Below are positions 5,094 to 8,318 of a DNA stretch of 8,318 bases, one piece after another (positions within the stretch are counted from its first letter, which is position 1; each line of letters starts with the position of its first letter). Source of the DNA: SIG588 sp045597045 (GTDB lineage: Bacteria > Bacillota > Clostridia > Oscillospirales > Acutalibacteraceae). The notes under the pieces were generated by a model. That model ran no database searches. It worked only from the letters and a program-made list of their open reading frames with translations, and was not told the DNA's origin. The DNA lies in assembly GCA_045597045.1 (NCBI GenBank), contig JAZODN010000030.1, forward strand, positions 1 to 8,318, read 5' to 3'. Position numbers and translations under genes: made by a program.

Positions 5094-6005
5094 ATGCAGG
5101 TTCATCTTCTTTCGCAGGAGTTTCTTTTGGGGTTCAATCGCATCAACCTATCGGTCATTGCGGGCGGGTACGCCGATCTGGATAAAAACTGGAAAAACGA
5201 TGCCATCCGCCACCCTTTCACACGGATGTATTTTGTCGAATCGGGGGAAGGCTATGTTCACGCAAACGGAAAAACGCACCGTTTGCAAGAGGGATATGTA
5301 TACATCATCCCCTCCGGTTTGCGATTTTCCTTTGCATGTCCGCACAAAATGCAACAACTCTTTCTGCATCTGCAGGTTTTGCAGAAAGACCACGATCTAT
5401 TTCAGCACTGTCGCGAATTCTTTGCATTTCCGGTGGAGGAGGCAACGGTCACCACAATCAAAACGTTGCTGACAAGCCAATCGCCTACCGCACCCATTGC
5501 GTTGAAACCCTTGGTGTGGCAAATGCTTCTGCCGGTGTTTGAAACCGTGTTGGCAAACGAACGAAACGGACGAAAAATGACCGCGCCGATGCAAGAGGTG
5601 CTCGGGTATATCGCCGACAATCTTTCGGCACAGTTGACCACGGAGCGTATCGCCACACAGTTTCACGTATCCCGCAGTAAATTGCAACGGGATTTCAAAG
5701 CCAACGTGGGAGCAACACCAAAAGAATACATTCATACACAACTGCTCATTAAAGCGGAACACTTGTTGTTCCACACCACCTGTTCCATCAAAGAGATCAG
5801 CGACCAGCTGGGATTTTGCGATCAATTCTATTTCTCCAAATGTTTCACCGCACGGTACGGTCTGCCTCCCCTGCGTTATCGAAAAAACCATCGCACCGCG
5901 CAAAAACAGCGAATTCCCGGAGCCTCCTTTCAAAGGGAGGTGGATTTGCCGTTAGGCCAAGACGGAGGGATTTCCGGTAGAGGCGGCAATCTGCCGCCCG
6001 TTTGA
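5094..6005 (+). CDS. AraC-family transcriptional regulator
   Basis: This 303-residue cytoplasmic DNA-binding protein starts at ATG eight bases after AAAGGAG. Residues ~10-100 form a cupin-like effector-binding domain (FVESGEGYVHANGKTHRLQEG, YIIPSGLRFSF). Residues ~165-265 are the two-helix-turn-helix AraC domain: LTTERIATQFHVSRSKLQRDFK (181-202) for the first, CSIKEISDQLGFCDQFYFSKCF (230-251) for the second, then the usual YGLPPLRYRK end. It is divergent from the hydrolase operon and probably activates it on binding a sugar; the GH39 remnant downstream suggests it once controlled a wider set. Residues ~274-303 (IPGASFQREVDLPLGQD...) lie beyond the normal family end, are encoded by a palindromic repeat, and look like an insertion that extended the frame. 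Confidence 0.92.
   Translation: MQVHLLSQEFLLGFNRINLSVIAGGYADLDKNWKNDAIRHPFTRMYFVESGEGYVHANGKTHRLQEGYVYIIPSGLRFSFACPHKMQQLFLHLQVLQKDHDLFQHCREFFAFPVEEATVTTIKTLLTSQSPTAPIALKPLVWQMLLPVFETVLANERNGRKMTAPMQEVLGYIADNLSAQLTTERIATQFHVSRSKLQRDFKANVGATPKEYIHTQLLIKAEHLLFHTTCSIKEISDQLGFCDQFYFSKCFTARYGLPPLRYRKNHRTAQKQRIPGASFQREVDLPLGQDGGISGRGGNLPPV
5914..5976 (-). repeat. Palindromic intergenic repeat, copy 1 (inside the araC 3' end)
   Basis: Contains the hairpin CCTCCTTTCAAAGGGAGG (5923-5940), a second short imperfect stem (about 5947-5960) and GGATTTCC-like termini. Read on the minus strand it has the same layout as the repeat at 6026-6097 (GGAATCC-type end, CCC-GTC, small stem, C-rich/G-rich stem, GGCGG/CCGGG near the other end), so the two are inverted copies of one family. 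No transposase is associated. Boundaries are approximate. Confidence 0.6.
5982..5998. repeat. GGCGGCA/TGCCGCC hairpin
   Basis: A perfect 7-bp stem with a three-base loop lies between the two palindromic repeats and overlaps the last codons of the AraC gene. GTTTG follows, so it may help end transcription but lacks a clear T-tract. Confidence 0.5.
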
Positions 6006-6025
6006 TAAATGTAAGATGTAAGAAG

Positions 6026-6097
6026 TTGGAATCCCCCAGTCAAAACCTGCGGTTTCGCCGGTCCCCCTTCGGCGAGGGGGCCTTTGGCGGATTCCCA
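6026..6097 (+). repeat. Palindromic intergenic repeat, copy 2
   Basis: The ends are imperfect inverted repeats (TTGGAATCC at 6026 and GGATTCCCAA finishing near 6099). Inside are two hairpins: ACCTGCG...CGCCGGT (6045-6062, one mismatch) and CCCCCT...AGGGGG (6063-6080). This miniature foldback layout has no coding capacity. It lies directly before the promoter at 6119. Confidence 0.65.
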
Positions 6098-6118
6098 ATT
6101 TTCAGCGATGCGGAGCAC

Positions 6119-6147
6119 TTGCAAATGCGGCGGAAGTGGTGTATACT
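6119..6147 (+). promoter_or_regulatory. Promoter of the GH39-like remnant
   Basis: TTGCAA (6119-6124) and TATACT (6142-6147) are separated by 17 bp. A GGGAGG ribosome binding site (6165-6170) and ATG (6177) follow. The promoter appears intact although the gene it serves is broken. Confidence 0.75.
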
Positions 6148-6176
6148 ACACCATCCTTTTATGCGGGAGGTATGTT

Positions 6177-6456
6177 ATGTTACACACAGTTTGTGTTGAT
6201 TTCAACCAAGAAAACGGGGCCATTCGCCCGATGCACGCAACCAACAACGGACCGATAAACGGTGTGGGATTCGGCGGACAAATAATGACGATTGTGCCGA
6301 AGCGCACGAACTTTGTTTGCATTTGGGCGAACAACAGCAATACGCGCTGTTGTTGCTGGATGGCGACCACGATGCCGAACTGGTGGTGTTGTGAAATCCG
6401 GCGAAAACATACAACTGATGCCCAACACGGTGTGCTTATTAAAAGCCATTGTCTGA
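6177..6456 (+). pseudogene. GH39-like glycosidase remnant with internal deletion
   Basis: The start (ATG 6177, six bases after GGGAGG) encodes VDFNQENGAIRPMHATNNGP, which resembles the N-terminus of GH39 beta-xylosidase-like enzymes. From about 6269 another frame gives AEAHELCLHLGEQQQYALLL and LLDGDHDAELV, ending at a TGA at 6392. A third frame carries on with KSGENIQLMPNTVCLLKAIV to a stop at 6454-6456. The last two pieces together look like the beta-sandwich C-terminus of the same enzyme, split by a small frameshift. So the gene seems to have lost its whole catalytic barrel (roughly 400 residues in intact relatives) while keeping both ends and its promoter. The enzyme would have cleaved xylose- or related glycosides in the cytoplasm. 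The family is recognised from memory of its termini, without catalytic residues to confirm it. Confidence 0.65.
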
Positions 6457-6471
6457 TACTCTCGCGCAAAA

Positions 6472-6520
6472 AACTGCCGTATGACGAAGCGTTACTTCGC
6501 CATACGGCAGTTGCATTTTT
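6472..6520 (+). terminator. Long hairpin terminator, + orientation of a repeat family
   Basis: A perfect 12-bp stem (6472-6483 with 6501-6512), one mismatch, then an inner 5-bp stem (CGAAG/CTTCG) with loop CGTTA; GCATTTTT follows. It sits 15 bases after the stop of the GH39-like remnant. Its sequence is an inverted near-copy of the hairpin at 6826-6860. Confidence 0.85.
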
Positions 6521-6825
6521 ATTATTCCCCAAAATTTTCGGCAGCCGTTTTTAACATTGCTCGTATCGGCAAGTTGTAGGGACAACGTATTTCGCACACC
6601 CTGCATTCCGCAAGGAATGCCAAGGTTTTGCGTGCAGAAGTTAAGAAAAGGACACACATGGCGCAAAACCGGGGTTCCTGATTCCCCCCGGCTCCACCAT
6701 AAATTTCTCCTTCCCTGTCGGGAGAACGGATGGCACGTCCATTCTCGGGAACATTGCTACCTCAACTGCGACCTACTGCCACTTCGGGCAATGTCCGTCG
6801 CGCGTCAAGCGTGAAATTACAAGAA
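6521..6825. other. Non-coding stretch with small hairpins and a tmRNA 3'-end-like sequence
   Basis: I see no gene here. It contains a 7-bp hairpin with a GCAA loop (6603-6620). At 6671-6699 lies a sequence ending CCCCCCGGCTCCACCA that resembles the T-arm and 3' end of a tmRNA, with two extra bases in the T-loop; no tmRNA body is visible upstream. A further imperfect hairpin (GAGAAcGGA with TCCaTTCTC) lies near 6720-6750. Confidence 0.5.
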
Positions 6826-6860
6826 ACGCCGTATGGCAAGTAACGCTTGCCATACGGCGT
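6826..6860. repeat. Perfect 15-bp hairpin, inverted member of the CGTTA-loop family
   Basis: ACGCCGTATGGCAAG (6826-6840) pairs perfectly with 6846-6860 around loop TAACG. The T-rich sequence on either side would allow termination in both directions, in particular of the glycyl-radical operon that ends at 6917 on the minus strand. The loop is the reverse complement of that at 6490-6494, and the stems share GCCGTATG. Confidence 0.75.
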
Positions 6861-6916
6861 CTTTGTTTGTGAGAGGCAAAATCGGCTCAGGGCGTATCCC
6901 TCTGTAGTCTTGCCGT

Positions 6917-7687
6917 TTACGCCTTTTTTACCAGAACGTTTGTATGCTGTCGGAGTTGCACGAGCCATTGGTCCACTTGTTGCTCCGTCGGTTGTTCAAA
7001 ACATCGAAGCGCCTCGGTTTTCCCAAGCTTAGCATACTTATGATTACCCAAAGAATGATACGGCTCTATCTCTATAGCCAACATATTTTTCAGAGAATTC
7101 GCCATATCCGCAACTCCTTGAAAGTGCTCGTCTGTATCGTTAATATGCGGAATGATCGGGCATCTCAAAATTATTTTCGCATCGGTCGTGTCTATATATC
7201 GCAAATTTTCCCATATCGGCGTGTTTTGGACACCGGTATACATTTGATGCTGTTCATTGTTCGTCAGCTTCCAATCGTAAAGAAAGAGATCGGTAAATTG
7301 CGCCACCCGTGCGACGTCTTCCGCCCTCGCAAAGCCGCACGTTTCCACACACGTGTGCAGCCCGTGCCGTTTGGCTTCTCTTAAAAGTTCACACGCAAAA
7401 TCCGGTTGCATCAGCGGCTCACCGCCGGACAGTGTCAGTCCACCGTTGGAATGCTCGTAAAAAATCCGATCTTTCAAAACCTCATCCATAACCTCGCCGA
7501 CAGATACATACATGCCGCAACCCTCTTCTTTGCCGTTTTCACGCATGTTTTCTATATGCAGTGATTGGGACTCCGGGTTGTGACACCACGCGCAGCGTAA
7601 CGGACACCCTTTAAAAAACACCGTGGTGCGAATTCCCGGGCCGTCGTGGATGCAAAACCGTTGGATATTAAAAATGACACCTTGCAT
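6917..7687 (-). CDS. Glycyl-radical enzyme activating protein (radical SAM, PflA-like)
   Basis: This 256-residue cytoplasmic enzyme uses S-adenosylmethionine and a [4Fe-4S] cluster to draw a hydrogen from the glycine of its partner enzyme. The cluster motif is C28-x3-C32-x2-C35 (GCPLRCAWCHNPE), preceded by the family signature GPGIRTTVFFKGC. SGGEP (87-91) is the SAM-binding motif, and YDWKLTN and PYHSLG-type motifs follow. Its length is that of PflA itself; the cysteine-rich two-cluster insert found in most other activases between the motif and SGGEP is absent, with only Cys57 there. The start ATG lies one base after the stop of the glycyl-radical enzyme gene, so translation is probably coupled. 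Activase function is confident; the partner is presumably the adjacent gene. Confidence 0.93.
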   Translation of the reverse strand: MQGVIFNIQRFCIHDGPGIRTTVFFKGCPLRCAWCHNPESQSLHIENMRENGKEEGCGMYVSVGEVMDEVLKDRIFYEHSNGGLTLSGGEPLMQPDFACELLREAKRHGLHTCVETCGFARAEDVARVAQFTDLFLYDWKLTNNEQHQMYTGVQNTPIWENLRYIDTTDAKIILRCPIIPHINDTDEHFQGVADMANSLKNMLAIEIEPYHSLGNHKYAKLGKTEALRCFEQPTEQQVDQWLVQLRQHTNVLVKKA

Positions 7688-7688
7688 A

Positions 7689-8318
7689 TCAGACGCTGTA
7701 CTCCGTTCTGTTAAGGATAGCCAACTGCTGCCATGGGGGTAAACTTATAAAATACTCACTGAAACCGTAAAGGCGAACGGTTAAACTTTTATATTTATCC
7801 GGATTTACCATAGCATCTTCGAGCGTTTTGCGATCAATCACGCTGATACCTGCGTGAAGTCCACCCATACTAAAATATGACAGTATAAGCGCTTTTAAAA
7901 TGTCTGCCGACACGTTTTGCGAAAAGGTCAGATTGAGCCCGCCGCCCGCCGTTCGTTCAAAAGGAAGCTTGGCCACGCTTTTCAAAAGGGCGGTAATCCC
8001 CTTTTTATCCGCACCGTATGTGGGGGACTGATTTTCACTGAAGGGATCACCGCGCTTTCTTCCGTCGGGGGATGCGCCGATCTCGCCGCGCCAACGATTG
8101 TCACGCTCCAGAGAGTAAAATCCCGGAATATGATATTCATTATCACGCTTGGGAAGCGCGTCGACAGCGTCAACCATCGCATTGGCCGCCATAACGGTGT
8201 ACTTGTCGTTTTCGCCGTCATTTCCGAACCGTTCATACGCCTGTATTTCACTTCTAAGCGCTTCGTTGTTTTGGTAATTTTCATCCAGAATCTTCATGAA
8301 TTCCGTGTAAGAATACCG
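7689..8318 (-). CDS. Glycyl-radical enzyme, pyruvate formate-lyase-like (5' partial, C-terminal third)
   Basis: The frame is open at the right edge; about 209 C-terminal residues are present of a family usually around 750-850 long. SPDGR and SENQSP match the conserved barrel near the C-terminal side. GGGLNLTFSQ and the segment TLEDAMVNPDKYKSLTVRLY precede the radical loop VRLYGFSEYF, whose glycine (codon at 7766-7764) is the site of radical storage. Other family members usually have RVxGYS/A here, so RLYGFS is slightly divergent. The catalytic cysteine lies outside the window, so the substrate (pyruvate, or another compound) cannot be determined. The enzyme works only without oxygen, so the host is an anaerobe or facultative. 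It forms an operon with the activase. Confidence 0.9.
   Translation of the reverse strand, partial: RYSYTEFMKILDENYQNNEALRSEIQAYERFGNDGENDKYTVMAANAMVDAVDALPKRDNEYHIPGFYSLERDNRWRGEIGASPDGRKRGDPFSENQSPTYGADKKGITALLKSVAKLPFERTAGGGLNLTFSQNVSADILKALILSYFSMGGLHAGISVIDRKTLEDAMVNPDKYKSLTVRLYGFSEYFISLPPWQQLAILNRTEYSV

Noticed and set aside
3451..5472. 673-residue open frame on the plus strand
   Set aside because: It is antisense to the hydrolase, its residues are rich in Arg, His, Cys and Ile without domain signatures, and it crosses two promoters and the AraC start.
5397..5933. 178-residue open frame on the minus strand
   Set aside because: It is antisense to the AraC gene and has no recognisable motif.
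6688..6699. A tRNA or tmRNA gene ending here
   Set aside because: Only the 3' end is matched; no anticodon arm, D-arm, tmRNA tag or matching 5' acceptor strand is visible upstream.
6917..7687. Decayed activase because the ferredoxin-like insert is missing
   Set aside because: PflA-type activases naturally lack it, and all catalytic motifs are intact in one frame.

Overview
The window looks like a decaying accessory region from an anaerobic, probably gut-associated Clostridia (Oscillospiraceae/Ruminococcaceae-like) chromosome. This rests on a glycyl-radical enzyme with its activase, Gram-positive Shine-Dalgarno sequences and promoters, glycoside-metabolism genes, abundant palindromic intergenic repeats and the standard genetic code. 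The assignment is inferred from gene content; there is no rRNA or other marker gene.

Left part (1-2050, + strand): two tandem toxin-immunity cassettes. Each has a short cysteine/histidine pretoxin module like the end of phage MuF/minor-head proteins, a barnase-family ribonuclease, a barstar-family inhibitor, a conserved 3' flank and an intrinsic terminator. The pretoxin DNA is identical in both copies over 121 bp, while the toxin and immunity parts have diverged. The first toxin gene runs off the left edge. The second starts at a TTG with a good ribosome binding site, behind a consensus promoter and a terminator-like leader hairpin.

Middle part (2150-6900): a carbohydrate-related locus with one intact core and several wrecks. 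The intact genes are a 652-residue glycoside-hydrolase-like protein (- strand) and a divergent AraC-family regulator (+ strand), which share a 158-bp intergenic region with promoters for both. Around them lie three pseudogenes: the 5' end of an NCS2 nucleobase permease (+), the 5' end of a PHP-domain phosphoesterase that directly followed the hydrolase (-), and a GH39-like glycosidase reduced to its two ends (+). The permease and PHP remnants meet head-on at a roughly 70-bp junction. Palindromic repeats occupy the DNA between AraC and the GH39 remnant, and one of them appears to have been read into the end of AraC.

Right part (6917-8318, - strand): an operon of a glycyl-radical enzyme (C-terminal third only, with the radical glycine) and its radical-SAM activating enzyme, separated by one base.

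No tRNA, rRNA, CRISPR array, insertion sequence or complete phage gene was recognised. A sequence resembling the 3' end of tmRNA occurs near 6688-6699, and its last 12 bases also occur in both toxin-cassette flanks.
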